From Oscillospiraceae bacterium (GTDB taxonomy: Bacteria; Bacillota; Clostridia; Oscillospirales; Ruminococcaceae), in assembly GCA_021769525.1 (NCBI GenBank), contig JAETSQ010000013.1, forward strand, positions 1-53,464: DNA of 53,464 nucleotides, in the 5' to 3' direction. Positions 5,831 to 14,952 of the stretch are shown here, one piece after another (position 1 is the stretch's first letter; each line of letters starts with the position of its first letter). Position numbers and translations under genes: made by a program. The notes beneath the pieces are model-generated. The model saw only the letters and a list, made by a program, of their open reading frames with translations. It made no database searches and was not told the origin of the DNA.

Positions 5831-7912
5831 ATGAAACAGTATACGGCGGATAAGATCCGAAACGTTGCCATCGCCGGCCACGGGGGGAGCGGAAAGACCT
5901 CCCTGGCGGAGGCGATGCTGTACCGGGCCGGGGCCACCGACCGCCTGGGGAAGACCGCGGACGGGAACACCGTCTGCGACTGTGACCAGGAGGAGATCCG
6001 CAGGAAGGTCTCGGTGTCCTCCGCCGTGGCCCCCCTGGAGTGGAAGGACAACAAGGTGAACCTCATCGACTGCCCTGGGCTCTTCGACTTCGCCGTGGGG
6101 ATGAGCGAGGGCATCCGCGCCGCGGAAAGCGTCCTCATCGTCGTTTCCGCCAAGTCCGGCGTCAATGTGGGCACCGAGAAGGCCTATAAGCTGGCCACCC
6201 AGATGGGCAAGGCCAAGCTCTTCTACATCAACAAGATGGACACCGAGCACGCCGACTTCCACAAGGTGATGGAAGGGCTCCACGCCGCCTTCGGCACCAG
6301 CGCCTGCCCCATGGTGGTCCCCTATGTGGAGGACCACAAGGTGGTCTGCTACATCGATCTGCTGGATGACCGGGCCTTTTCCTACGCCGCCGACGGCAGC
6401 AAGACCAACGTGGAGATCCCCGCCGGGGCCTCCGGGATGGTGAACGCCCTGAAGGACGACATCAAGGAAGCGGTGGCGGAGACCTCCGAGGAGCTGATGG
6501 ATAAGTTCTTCTCCGGGGAGGAGTTCACCCAGGAGGAGATCCGCAAGGGCCTTTTGCAGGGGGTGCGCTCCGGTTCCATCGCCCCGGTGTTCTGCGGCTC
6601 CGCCCTCACCACCGAGGCCATCAACCCCCTCCTCAACGCCATCGTCACCATCCTGCCCTCCGCCGCCGATAACGCCGGCGAGCAGGTGAAGACCCCCGGC
6701 GGCGAGGAGATGTACCTGGACTGCAACGCCGACGATCCGCTGGCCGCCTTCGTCTTCAAGACGGTCACCGACCCCTTTGTGGGCAAGATGTCCTACGTCA
6801 AGGTGGTGGCCGGCAAGCTGGCCGCCTCCTCCAGCCCCACCAATGTCCGGGCCGGCGTGCCGGAGCGGATGGGCAAGCTCGTGACCATCCGGGGCAAGAA
6901 GCAGGAGGATACCGACTACATCGGCGCCGGGGACATCGGCGTCATCTGCAAGCTGGCGGAGGCCGTCACCGGGGATTCCATCTGCGACCCCAAGCGGCTG
7001 GTGCTCTTTGAGAAGGCCCCCTTCCCCAAGCCCAGCCTCACCATGGCCATCCAGCTCAAGGGCAAGGGGGACGAGGGCAAGATCGCCCAGGCCCTGCTGC
7101 GGCTGATGGAGGAGGACCCCGCCATCGCCTTTGAGAACAATACCGAGACCCGCCAGCAGCTCCTCTCCGGCCTGGGTGAGCAGCACCTGGATGTCATCGT
7201 CAGCAAGCTGAAAAATAAATTCGGCATCGAGATCACCCTCACCAAGCAGAGGGTCGCCTACCGGGAGACCATCCGCAAGAAGGTGAAGGTCCAGGGCCGC
7301 CACAAGAAGCAGTCCGGCGGACACGGCCAGTTCGGCGACGTCTGGATCGAGTTCGAGCCCTGCGACAGCGAGGGCCTGGTCTTTGAGGAGAACGTCTTCG
7401 GCGGCGCGGTGCCCAAGAACTTCTTCCCTGCGGTGGAAAAGGGCCTCCAGGAGTGCGTCAAGCAGGGGACCATCGCCGGCTACCCGGTGGTGGGCCTCAA
7501 GGCCACCCTGGTGGACGGCTCCTACCACCCGGTGGATTCCTCCGAAATGGCCTTTAAGACCGCCGCCTCCCTGGCCTACAAGGCGGGCCTGCCCCAGGCC
7601 GGCCCCGTCCTGCTGGAGCCCATCGGGAGCCTGAAGGTCACCGTCCCGGACGCCAACACCGGGGACATCATCAGCGAGCTGAATAAGCGCCGGGGCCGCG
7701 TCCTGGGGATGAACCCCCTCACCGGGGGCTACCAGGAGATCGTGGCCGAGGTGCCCATGAGCGAGATGCTGGATTTCTCCATCGTCCTGCGCTCCATCAG
7801 CCAGGGGAGAGGGGACTTTGAGCTGAACTTTGAGCGGTACGAGCAGCTTCCCCAGATGCTGGAGGCCGCCGTCATTGAGGAAGCCAAGGCCATGCGGGCC
7901 GATGCAGAATAA
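5831..7912 (+). CDS. Elongation factor G-like translational GTPase
   Basis: 693 residues, full EF-G domain layout. The G domain has G1 GHGGSGKT (16-23), G3 DCPG (80-83) and G4 NKMD (134-137). It is followed by the translation-factor beta barrel and domains III-V (domain IV near GGHGQFGDVWIEFEP, domain V near EPIGSLKVTVPD). It is not in a str operon (no rpsL, rpsG or tuf nearby), and the G1 motif GHGGSGKT differs from the usual AHIDAGKT of canonical EF-G. This marks it as the EF-G2-like paralogue common in Clostridia. The exact role (translocation, recycling or a stress form) cannot be told from sequence. It has its own promoter and is followed by the ybjN-like gene. Confidence 0.88.
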   Translation: MKQYTADKIRNVAIAGHGGSGKTSLAEAMLYRAGATDRLGKTADGNTVCDCDQEEIRRKVSVSSAVAPLEWKDNKVNLIDCPGLFDFAVGMSEGIRAAESVLIVVSAKSGVNVGTEKAYKLATQMGKAKLFYINKMDTEHADFHKVMEGLHAAFGTSACPMVVPYVEDHKVVCYIDLLDDRAFSYAADGSKTNVEIPAGASGMVNALKDDIKEAVAETSEELMDKFFSGEEFTQEEIRKGLLQGVRSGSIAPVFCGSALTTEAINPLLNAIVTILPSAADNAGEQVKTPGGEEMYLDCNADDPLAAFVFKTVTDPFVGKMSYVKVVAGKLAASSSPTNVRAGVPERMGKLVTIRGKKQEDTDYIGAGDIGVICKLAEAVTGDSICDPKRLVLFEKAPFPKPSLTMAIQLKGKGDEGKIAQALLRLMEEDPAIAFENNTETRQQLLSGLGEQHLDVIVSKLKNKFGIEITLTKQRVAYRETIRKKVKVQGRHKKQSGGHGQFGDVWIEFEPCDSEGLVFEENVFGGAVPKNFFPAVEKGLQECVKQGTIAGYPVVGLKATLVDGSYHPVDSSEMAFKTAASLAYKAGLPQAGPVLLEPIGSLKVTVPDANTGDIISELNKRRGRVLGMNPLTGGYQEIVAEVPMSEMLDFSIVLRSISQGRGDFELNFERYEQLPQMLEAAVIEEAKAMRADAE

Positions 7913-8000
7913 CGAACCGTTGGATCACTGCGCCGGAGGAGGACATTCGGCCCTCCTCCCGGCGTATGCGATAGATGAGACATAAAAGGAGAACGTGAAT

Positions 8001-8465
8001 ATGTCTAAGATCATGGATGCGATCCGCAGAAACTTTGATGACGCCCAGTGGAACTACTCCTACGAGGAGAGCGACCAGGACGGGGACGAAGTCATCCGTA
8101 TGGGAATGCGCACCAAGCAGCTGGAAAACTGCCGCACCATCGTGGTGGGCCGCGGCAATGAGGGCTTTACCGTCTACTCCATCAGCCCCGTAAAGGTCCC
8201 GGAGGAGGCCCGTATGCGGGTGGCCGAGTACCTCACCCGCGCCAACTACGGCCTGACCATCGGCAACTTTGAGCTGGACTTCTCCGACGGCGAGGTCCGC
8301 TACAAGGTCACCAACTTCTGCGGCGACATCGACCTGGACCAGGAGGTCATCGACCGCCAGGTGGGCTGCGGCTACAGCATGATGGATCGCTACTTCCCCG
8401 GCATCATGAAGGTGATGTACAGCGGCGTCTCCCCGGAGGAGGCCATCGAGGAAGCGGAGAGGTAA
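8001..8465 (+). CDS. YbjN domain-containing protein
   Basis: 154 residues, soluble, with a YbjN-type alternating strand/helix pattern (TKQLENCRTIVVGRGNEGFTVYSI; YLTRANYGLTIGNFELDFSDGEVRYK). YbjN domains resemble type III secretion chaperones and are poorly understood. ATG 8001 has AAAGGAGA eight bases upstream; the in-frame GTG at 7995 overlaps that site. It lies 88 bases after the EF-G-like gene, probably cotranscribed, and ends at a strong terminator. Confidence 0.75.
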   Translation: MSKIMDAIRRNFDDAQWNYSYEESDQDGDEVIRMGMRTKQLENCRTIVVGRGNEGFTVYSISPVKVPEEARMRVAEYLTRANYGLTIGNFELDFSDGEVRYKVTNFCGDIDLDQEVIDRQVGCGYSMMDRYFPGIMKVMYSGVSPEEAIEEAER

Positions 8466-8480
8466 TTTACCTGTATAGGA

Positions 8481-8513
8481 AGCGCCCCCGGCCGTTTGGC
8501 CGGGGGCGCTTTT
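8481..8513 (+). terminator. Terminator after the YbjN gene
   Basis: Thirteen-base-pair stem AGCGCCCCCGGCC/GGCCGGGGGCGCT with loop GTTT, then TTT. Confidence 0.88.
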
Positions 8514-8533
8514 GCGTCAGTCCAGGGTGTTCA

Positions 8534-8605
8534 TTCTTCTTTTCGCTTCTTTTTCTTCTTTTGCAAAAAGAAAAGGAAGCGGGGGTGCAGGGGGCGGAGC
8601 CCCCG
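8534..8605 (+). repeat. C-family intergenic repeat, copy C1
   Basis: CGCTTCTTTTTCTTC...GAAAAGGAAGCG homopyrimidine/homopurine hairpin followed by a GGGGGC/GCCCCC hairpin. It is the most diverged member of the family and lies between convergent genes. Confidence 0.6.
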
Positions 8606-9742
8606 CTATTTCTTCTCCTGGGGGTCCTCCGGCTTGGGGGCCGGGGGCTGCTGGGCGGGAGGAGGCTGGGGGTAGCGCTGGAAGGCGGGGGCCTGGGGAT
8701 TGGTGGTCCCCTGGTAGGTGGGTCTGGGGGGCAGGCCCTGGGCTTCCCGGCGCTTGGCGGAGGCTTTGGAACCGGCCCGGACCAGGATGACGATCAGCAC
8801 TACGATAAGGATCAGCACCACCAGGCTGGGACCCACGCGGGCGATGAAGAGGACGAAGCTCTGGAGGCCGTCCACCATGTCACCAATACCATCGCCAAAG
8901 GCGTCCCGGAGCTTTTCTCCAAAGGTCTGGGGCTTCTCCTGGATCTCCTGGTACTCCACCACTTCCCGCAGGGAGATGTTCAGGTAGGAGTAGGCCACCT
9001 GGCTGTCCATCCGGCGCAGGGAGGCGGTGAGGCTCTCGATCTCGTAACGAACTTCGCTGAGGGCGTTTTCCAGAGTGATGACGTCCTCCAGCTTATCCGC
9101 CTTCTCCAGGATGGCCAGCAGCCGCTCCTCCTGGATCTTCAGGGAGGTGAGGCGGGCCTGGGAGTCAAAGTAGCTCTCGGTGATGTCGTCCATCTTCTCG
9201 CTTTGGGAAAGGACGTTGCAGAACCCTCCCACCGAGCGCACCGCCTCATCCAGCCGGGCGGAGGGGATGCGGGCCTGGATGCTGGCGTACCGCTCCTGGT
9301 AGCGGCTGCGGCTCCCCAGGCTGTAGCCGTCCTGATTCTGACTCTCTATGTAGCCGCCGGCATCGGCCACCGTCTGCTGGATGCTCTGGAGGGCATTGGC
9401 AAACTCCCTGGTCTCCAGGTCCATAGAGACATGGCGGATGATCTTGCGGGTATCCGGCATCACGAACTGGGGCAGGCTGCTGTCGGAGCCTTCCTCCGGC
9501 TCCGGGGCCGGGGCCTCCGCATCGCTCTCGCCAAAGGAATAGTAGCTGTTGAAGCCGTCGCTGCCGCCGCCGTAGTCTTCCGCCGCCGCCGGGGCCGAGG
9601 AGGGAGCCGCGGCCTGGGGGGCGTTGGCGGAGCCGTTCTTGCTGCCGCTGCTGCCGCCGCAGCCCAGCAGGAAGAGGGACATAGCCAGGGCGATGGCGGT
9701 GACCATCCCCAGCATCCGCAGGTACCTTCGTTTATTCGTCAT
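8606..9742 (-). CDS. DUF4349 domain lipoprotein
   Basis: 378 residues. An N-terminal signal peptide ends in a lipobox-like LFLLGC. A low-complexity Ala/Pro/Ser/Gly linker follows, then a DUF4349 domain (TRKIIRHVSMDLETREF to the YLNISLREV segment, with a central coiled coil around LTSLKIQEERLLAILEKADKLEDV). A single transmembrane helix (GPSLVVLILIVVLIVILV) precedes a Pro/Gln-rich tail. It is anchored at the cell surface by lipid and a C-terminal helix; the function of DUF4349 is not established. Start at ATG 9742 with GGAGG eight bases upstream. It is divergent from the PrsA-like lipoprotein gene. Confidence 0.85.
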   Translation of the reverse strand: MTNKRRYLRMLGMVTAIALAMSLFLLGCGGSSGSKNGSANAPQAAAPSSAPAAAEDYGGGSDGFNSYYSFGESDAEAPAPEPEEGSDSSLPQFVMPDTRKIIRHVSMDLETREFANALQSIQQTVADAGGYIESQNQDGYSLGSRSRYQERYASIQARIPSARLDEAVRSVGGFCNVLSQSEKMDDITESYFDSQARLTSLKIQEERLLAILEKADKLEDVITLENALSEVRYEIESLTASLRRMDSQVAYSYLNISLREVVEYQEIQEKPQTFGEKLRDAFGDGIGDMVDGLQSFVLFIARVGPSLVVLILIVVLIVILVRAGSKASAKRREAQGLPPRPTYQGTTNPQAPAFQRYPQPPPAQQPPAPKPEDPQEKK

Positions 9743-9811
9743 GGAAAAAACCTCCTTCACGTTCGGGAGTTGGGGGAGCGGGGCCTTTCTGCCCCTTCCT
9801 CTTTCTCATTA

Positions 9812-9840
9812 AGTGTAAACTTTTTCCCCGGTTATTGCAA
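9812..9840 (-). promoter_or_regulatory. Promoter of the DUF4349 lipoprotein gene
   Basis: Minus strand TTGCAA (9835-9840), 17 bp, TACACT (9812-9817). Confidence 0.6.
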
Positions 9841-9901
9841 GGGGACGGGAAATTTCCCCGGCAAATTTTGTTTTCCGCCTTTTCTGTTCACATCTTGTAT
9901 A

Positions 9902-9930
9902 TGGACAACCGGGCCGAGAGCGGGTATAAT
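9902..9930 (+). promoter_or_regulatory. Promoter of the PrsA/SurA-like lipoprotein gene
   Basis: TGGACA (9902-9907), 17 bp, perfect TATAAT (9925-9930). Confidence 0.65.
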
Positions 9931-9975
9931 AAGAACTTGTATCCGCATCATACGATTTATGGAGGAAAAAGCGAA

Positions 9976-11100
9976 ATGAAGATGATAAAGAAGGCCCTGG
10001 CCGCGGTTTTGGCGCTGGCGCTGGCCCTCACCGCCGGATGTTCCGGCAAGGACAGATCCTGGGCGGCCCGCAGCGGGGAGGACACCATCCCCTCCGGGGT
10101 GTACCTGGTGGAGCTGATGATGGGCTACAACGAGGCCGCCGGACAGCTCTACGGGACGGAGGACATCCTGAAAGCCACCATCGGGGAGACGCCGGCCCCC
10201 CAGTATATCACCGACTACGCCAAGCGGGAGTGCGCGAATCTCCTGGCCATCCGCAAGGAGTTCCAGAGCCGGGGGCTTTCCGTCGGTGAGGAAGGGGAGC
10301 AGCAGGCCTCCGATTACACCGACTACCTCTACTCCATCGGGGAGAGCTTCTACCAGGCCAACGGGGTGGAGAAGGAATCGGTGAAGTTCATCAACGACAC
10401 CACCATGATGAGCCTCGCCGTTTTCAGCAGCATCTACGGCGAGGGCGGGGAGAAGGAGGTCTCCAAGGCGGAGCTGGAAAAAGAGTTCGCCTCCCGCTAC
10501 ACCCGCAGCCGCTATCTCATCTTCCCCAAGGTGGACATCACCACCGGCTCCCCCCTCACCCAGGAGGAGCTGGAGGAGAACCGGGAGCGGGCGGATCGGT
10601 ACTACCAGCGGGCCAAGGACGGGGAGAGCTTCCCGGCCCTCATCCACCAGTACACCCAGGAGCAGAACCCGGAGGGCGCCGGGGAGCAGCAGGCGGACAA
10701 CGCCTACGACGTCTACCTGGAGAACAATACCGGCTACTTCCCGCCGGTCTTTGAGCAGGGCATCGTGGCCGCCGCCGACGGCGAGGTGGGCCAACTGGAG
10801 GATGAATACTATATCTACCTTTACCAGAAGCTCCCCCTCCTGGAGGGCGAAGCGGCCCGCGTGGAGAGCTACCTGAGCAATATCCTCCAGACCATGAAGT
10901 ACGATGAGTACATGGAGCTCATCAACGGCTGGGGCTCCGCTCTGGACGTCACCTACAACAACGCCGCCCTGGCGGTCCACACCCCCTCCAGCCTCAAGAT
11001 GACGGCGGATCAGCTGGGGACCGGCAGCGAGGCGGAGAGCGGCTCTTCGGAGAGCAGCGCCCCGGAGAGCTCCGAAAGCAGCAGCTCTTCCCAGGGGTAG
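9976..11100 (+). CDS. PrsA/SurA-like extracytoplasmic foldase lipoprotein
   Basis: 374 residues. Signal peptide with lipobox LTAGC (Cys about residue 22), then a helical SurA-like N region. A segment resembling a degenerate parvulin domain follows (SRYLIFPKVDITTG...RADRYYQRAKDGESFPALIHQYTQ...GYFPPVFEQGIVAAADGEVGQLEDEYYIYLYQKLP). The C-terminus is Ser/Glu-rich low complexity. Probably a surface-anchored chaperone; peptidyl-prolyl isomerase activity is uncertain because the parvulin motif is weak. ATG 9976 is preceded by GGAGG. Confidence 0.7.
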   Translation: MKMIKKALAAVLALALALTAGCSGKDRSWAARSGEDTIPSGVYLVELMMGYNEAAGQLYGTEDILKATIGETPAPQYITDYAKRECANLLAIRKEFQSRGLSVGEEGEQQASDYTDYLYSIGESFYQANGVEKESVKFINDTTMMSLAVFSSIYGEGGEKEVSKAELEKEFASRYTRSRYLIFPKVDITTGSPLTQEELEENRERADRYYQRAKDGESFPALIHQYTQEQNPEGAGEQQADNAYDVYLENNTGYFPPVFEQGIVAAADGEVGQLEDEYYIYLYQKLPLLEGEAARVESYLSNILQTMKYDEYMELINGWGSALDVTYNNAALAVHTPSSLKMTADQLGTGSEAESGSSESSAPESSESSSSSQG

Positions 11101-11235
11101 GGAGTGTCCAAATCACGCAGATGTTGAGCCGATCCGCTGCTTTATAAATACTTTGGCCGCTTTTCTTTTTGCTTCTTTTTCTTTTCCCGTGAAAAGAAAA
11201 AGAAGGCGGGGCTGGGCGGCAGCCCAGATTGGCTT
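11101..11235 (+). repeat. C-family intergenic repeat, copy C2 (long form)
   Basis: A 60-base leader (GAGTGTCCAAATCACGCAG...TTGAGCCGATC) shared with copy C7 is followed by GCTTTTCTTTTTGC, a 15-bp hairpin (CTTCTTTTTCTTTTC/GAAAAGAAAAAGAAG) and a GCTGGGC/GCCCAG hairpin. Confidence 0.7.
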
Positions 11236-11282
11236 TAACTTCTCGTTCGGACGCTTCCCCAGGGATAAGCAGGACCACAACA

Positions 11283-11313
11283 AGGCCCCCCGGTAAAACC
11301 GGGGGGCCTTTCT
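11283..11313. terminator. Bidirectional terminator
   Basis: AGGCCCCCCGGT/ACCGGGGGGCCT stem flanked by A and T residues, between the convergent foldase and PTS genes. Confidence 0.85.
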
Positions 11314-11334
11314 CACTTTCCCATATTGCGCGTG

Positions 11335-11802
11335 TTACGCGGTGATGACGCTGAGTTTTTCCAGCACCTCTTCCCTGGTGGAGCAGGCCAGGAGGGAATC
11401 CCGGAAGTCCTGGTGCATCAGCTTCCTGGAGAGGGCGGCCAGGATCTTCAGGTGGAGGTTGTTTTCCGCCGGGGAGATGGCGATCATAAACACCAGGTTG
11501 GCAAGGGTGCCGTCCGGGGCGGCGAAGTCCAGCCCGTCCCTGGAAAAGCCCACCGCCACGCGGGGACCGGTGACCACCTCGCTGCGGCCGTGGGGGATGG
11601 CAAAGCCCATGCCCATGCCGGTGGAGGAAAGGGCCTCCCGGTCGTAGATCACCTGGGTGAACACCGCCTTGTCGGTGACCACTCCGGCGTCGTACAGCAG
11701 GTCCACCATCTCCTTGATGGCCTCGTCCTTGGTCTTGGCCCGCAGGTCGGTGCAGATGGTATCCGCCGCGAACAGACTGGTGTTGTTTGCTACTTCAGCC
11801 AT
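11335..11802 (-). CDS. PTS fructose-type EIIA component
   Basis: 155 residues, PTS_EIIA_2 fold. The phosphorylated histidine is H71 in MGFAIPHGRSEVV. It accepts phosphate from HPr and passes it to the EIIB domain of the transporter encoded two genes upstream. The start ATG 11802 lies 13 bases inside the end of the aldolase gene (overlapping frames), so translation is coupled. Last gene of the fru operon. Confidence 0.92.
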   Translation of the reverse strand: MAEVANNTSLFAADTICTDLRAKTKDEAIKEMVDLLYDAGVVTDKAVFTQVIYDREALSSTGMGMGFAIPHGRSEVVTGPRVAVGFSRDGLDFAAPDGTLANLVFMIAISPAENNLHLKILAALSRKLMHQDFRDSLLACSTREEVLEKLSVITA

Positions 11803-12641
11803 GATTTTCCCTCCGCTTTGCATATTCTGATCTTTTCCATGGCCACCTCTTTCATGGCGGCCATCATGGGCCGGTTCATCTTGCGCAGGTCGTAGGCGTC
11901 GGGGTTCTCCGCCAGGAAGGCCCGGATGGCCTTCATGCCGGCCATCTTCAGCTCGCTGTCGAAGTTCACCTTGTTGATGCCGCAGTCGATGGCCTCCCGC
12001 ACCATCTGCGAGGGAACGAAGGAGGTACCGTGGAGCACCAGGGGCCGCCCCCCCACCGCCTGCTTGATGTCCCGGATGCGCCGGTAGTCGATCTTCACCT
12101 CGCCGTGGTAGAGGCCGTGCTGGGTCCCCACGGCGATGGCCAGGGAGTCGCAGCCGCTTTCGTCAAAGAAGCGCTTTGCCTCTTCCGGCAGGGTGTAGGG
12201 GTCGTTTGCGGCGTCCCCCTCCTTGCCGCCGATGAAGCCCAGTTCCGCCTCCACGGCGATGTCCAGGCAGTGGGCCGCCCGCGTCACCTCCCGCACCGCC
12301 GCCACATTCTCCGGGAAGGGGCGCAGGGAGGCGTCCATCATGATGGAGGTCCAGCCGTACCGCAGGCAGCGCATATTCAGCGCCAGGTCCTTGCCGTGGT
12401 CCAGGTGGAGCACCACCGGCACCTTGGCCCGCTCTGCCGCCCCCACACCGATGTCCCGCAGGTACTCAAAGCCGGCGTAGTCGATGGCGTTCTGGCTGGT
12501 CTGGATGACGATGGGAGCCCGGAGCTCCTCCGCGGCGGCCAGGATGGCCTGGAGGTGCTCCATGTTGATGTAGTTGATGGCGGGGAGGGCGTAGTTCCCC
12601 TCCGCGGCGATGCGAAGGGCTTCGATACCGGAAACCAGCAT
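11790..12641 (-). CDS. Class II fructose-bisphosphate (or tagatose-bisphosphate) aldolase
   Basis: 283 residues, zinc-dependent class II aldolase. Zinc ligands and active-site motifs: VVLHLDHGKD (His-Asp-His), VEAELG, AVGTQHGLYHG (His) and VLHGTSFVP, the last replacing the common LHGGSG. In this operon it should cleave fructose-1,6-bisphosphate made by the kinase FruK. ATG 12641 is four bases past the EIIBC stop codon, with its GAGGAGAAG site inside the EIIBC end. The operon context argues for a fructose role; gat/kba-type substrates cannot be excluded. Confidence 0.9.
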   Translation of the reverse strand: MLVSGIEALRIAAEGNYALPAINYINMEHLQAILAAAEELRAPIVIQTSQNAIDYAGFEYLRDIGVGAAERAKVPVVLHLDHGKDLALNMRCLRYGWTSIMMDASLRPFPENVAAVREVTRAAHCLDIAVEAELGFIGGKEGDAANDPYTLPEEAKRFFDESGCDSLAIAVGTQHGLYHGEVKIDYRRIRDIKQAVGGRPLVLHGTSFVPSQMVREAIDCGINKVNFDSELKMAGMKAIRAFLAENPDAYDLRKMNRPMMAAMKEVAMEKIRICKAEGKSWLK

Positions 12642-12645
12642 TCTT

Positions 12646-14028
12646 TTACTTCTCCTCTTTCTTGGTGATGCCGTAGATGACGGCGCCCACGGCGGAGCCG
12701 ATGAGAATATCCACCACCCACATGACGGGGTTACTGACCAGGGGCAGGATGAGGAAGCCGCCGTGGGGGGCGGGGACATGGATGCCCATCATATAGGTGA
12801 GGACGGCGGAGATGGAGGAGGCCAGCATCAGGATGGGCAGCACCACGATGGGGTTCTTGGCGGCGAAGGGGATGGCACCCTCGGTGATGTGGGTGCAGCC
12901 CAGGACGTAGTTGGCGAGGCCGGCGGCCCGCTCGTCATCGGTGAACTTCTTGGGGAAGATGGTGGTGGCCAGGGCGATGACCAGGGGCGGGGTGATGCAG
13001 GCGGCGGAGACGCCGGCCATAAAGGTATCGTTGCCCAGGCCCAGGAGCATGGTGCCGGTGACGTAGGCCGCCTTGTTCACGGGGCCGCCCATATCAAAGG
13101 CGCTCATGCAGCCGATGACGATGCCCAGCACCAGGGGGTTGGAATCCTGGAGGCCGGCCAGGAAGTTCATCATGGCCTCGTTGATGGCCGCCACAGGGCC
13201 GGCGGTGAGGGACATGAAGATACCGATGAAGGTGACGCTCACCAGGGGCACCAGGAAGATGGACTTGAGGCCCTCATACTGCTTGGGCAGGCCGGAGAGG
13301 AGCCCCAGCAGCCAGTGGGTGAAGTAACCGGCCACAAAGCCCGCCAGGATGCCGCCGATGAAGCCGGAGCCGGTGCTGGAGGCCAGCATACCGCCCACGA
13401 AGCCGGCGATCATGCCGGGGCGGCTGGCGATGGACTGGCCGATGAAGGCGGAAAAGACGGGGACCATCAGGCCCATGGAGATGCCGCCGATGTTCTTGAG
13501 CATGGCGGCGAAGGCGTTGTACTGCTCGCTGGTGGGGTCAAAGGAGTAGATGCCCCAGAGGAAGGACACCGCGGTGAGGACGCCGCCGGCTACCACGAAG
13601 GGGAGCATATGGCTGACGCCGTTCATCAGGTGCTTGTAGATCTGCCGGCCCAGGGACTCCTGCCCGGCGGGGGCGGCGGCTGTCTCCGCCTTGACGGCTT
13701 TGCCGGGGTTCAGGACCGGCACCTTGCCGTCCAGGATCTGCTGGATCAGCTCCTTCGGCTTGTTGATGCCGTCCCCCACCGAGGTGATGATGGTGGGCAG
13801 GCCGCTGAAGCGGTCGGTGTCCTCGTTTTTATCCGAGGCGACGATAACGCCGATGGCGTCCCGGATGTCCTCCGGGGTGAGGACGTTCTCCGCCCCGGCG
13901 GCGCCGTTGGTCTCCACCTTGATCTCCACCCCCAGCTCCTGGGCGGCGGTCTTGAGGGCCTCCTCCGCCATGAAGGTGTGGGCGATCCCGGTGGGACAGC
14001 CTGTGACTGCCAAGATCTTCTTTGCCAT
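12646..14028 (-). CDS. PTS fructose transporter EIIBC
   Basis: 460 residues. The EIIB domain (1-100) has the phosphorylated Cys11 in TGCPTGIAHT. A linker rich in Ala and Glu follows, then an EIIC permease of about nine or ten helices (MPFVVAGGVLTAVSF; GFVGGMLASSTGSGFIGGILAGFVAGY; CTHITEGAIPF). It imports fructose and phosphorylates it to fructose-1-phosphate. EIIA is encoded separately downstream. It starts six bases after the fruK stop codon. Confidence 0.95.
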   Translation of the reverse strand: MAKKILAVTGCPTGIAHTFMAEEALKTAAQELGVEIKVETNGAAGAENVLTPEDIRDAIGVIVASDKNEDTDRFSGLPTIITSVGDGINKPKELIQQILDGKVPVLNPGKAVKAETAAAPAGQESLGRQIYKHLMNGVSHMLPFVVAGGVLTAVSFLWGIYSFDPTSEQYNAFAAMLKNIGGISMGLMVPVFSAFIGQSIASRPGMIAGFVGGMLASSTGSGFIGGILAGFVAGYFTHWLLGLLSGLPKQYEGLKSIFLVPLVSVTFIGIFMSLTAGPVAAINEAMMNFLAGLQDSNPLVLGIVIGCMSAFDMGGPVNKAAYVTGTMLLGLGNDTFMAGVSAACITPPLVIALATTIFPKKFTDDERAAGLANYVLGCTHITEGAIPFAAKNPIVVLPILMLASSISAVLTYMMGIHVPAPHGGFLILPLVSNPVMWVVDILIGSAVGAVIYGITKKEEK

Positions 14029-14034
14029 ACTACA

Positions 14035-14952
14035 CTACCTCACCTTTCTTACAGTTAAATACTGCATATATTCCGAGACCCGCAGGAGGTCCCCGATCCC
14101 GTTGCTTCCGGCCACGTCGGCGCCGGTGGCGCTGCCCTTCCGCATGGCCCGTTCCAGTCCGCCCTCCCCCAGCCACTCGCTGAGGAAGGCCGCCAGGCAG
14201 GAATCCCCGGCGCAGGCGGAGCTGACCAGCTTTACCTTGGGGGCATCGCAGTACCAGATCCCCGCCCCGTCGCTGAAGAGCATCCCCTTGTCCCCCAGGG
14301 TGAGGAGGACGTTCTGAGCCCCCTGCCCGTGGAGGAGAGCCATGGTGTCCGCCACATCCTCCAGGCCGGTGAGCTGCCGCCCCCAGATCTCCCGGACCTC
14401 TTCATCGTTGGGCTTGATGAGGAGGGGCTTAAAGCGCAGCAGCTCCGGCATCCGCCGGGAGCTGATGTCCAGGATCACCTGGGCCCCCCGGAGCCGGCAC
14501 ACCTCCAGGATCTCGTCGTAGAAGGTCTCGTCGATGCCCGGCGGCAGGCTGCCGTTGATGGTGAAATAGTCAAAGTCCGGCAGGGACTCCAGCAGCTCCA
14601 GCAGCTCCCGCTGGGCCTCCGGGGAGACATGGGCCCCCTCCCCCACGAACTTGTACTCCTGGCTGCCGTCGTTGAGGAAGATGTTGATGCGGGTGGTCTC
14701 CTCCACCTGGATGGGGTAGACCGGGACCCTCTCCTCCCGGAGGCTGTCCACGATGTACCGGCCGGAAAATCCTCCGAAGAAGCCCAGCGCGGCGGAATCC
14801 ATCCCGAAGTGCCGCAGCACGCGGGTGAGGTTGATGCCCTTGCCGTTGTGGCTGTAGAAGCTGTCCCGCGTGCGGTTCACCACCTTAGGATGGATCCCCT
14901 GGGAAGTGATATTCATATCCACAGCGGGGTTCATGGTCAATGTGTAGATAAT
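14035..14952 (-). CDS. fruK: 1-phosphofructokinase, apparent ATT start
   Basis: PfkB-family kinase that converts fructose-1-phosphate to fructose-1,6-bisphosphate. Motifs: NGKGINLTRVL near the N-terminus and CAGDS with the catalytic Asp near the C-terminus (usually GAGDS). FruK proteins normally begin M-I-Y-T-x-T-x-N-P-A. Here the frame reads ATT-ATC-TAC-ACA-TTG-ACC-ATG-AAC, so the family's Met position is ATT at 14950-14952, seven to eight bases after a perfect AAGGAGG. The next candidates (TTG 14940, ATG 14934) are too far from that site. I therefore place the start at ATT (305 residues). First gene of the fru operon. Confidence 0.88.
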   Translation of the reverse strand: MIYTLTMNPAVDMNITSQGIHPKVVNRTRDSFYSHNGKGINLTRVLRHFGMDSAALGFFGGFSGRYIVDSLREERVPVYPIQVEETTRINIFLNDGSQEYKFVGEGAHVSPEAQRELLELLESLPDFDYFTINGSLPPGIDETFYDEILEVCRLRGAQVILDISSRRMPELLRFKPLLIKPNDEEVREIWGRQLTGLEDVADTMALLHGQGAQNVLLTLGDKGMLFSDGAGIWYCDAPKVKLVSSACAGDSCLAAFLSEWLGEGGLERAMRKGSATGADVAGSNGIGDLLRVSEYMQYLTVRKVR

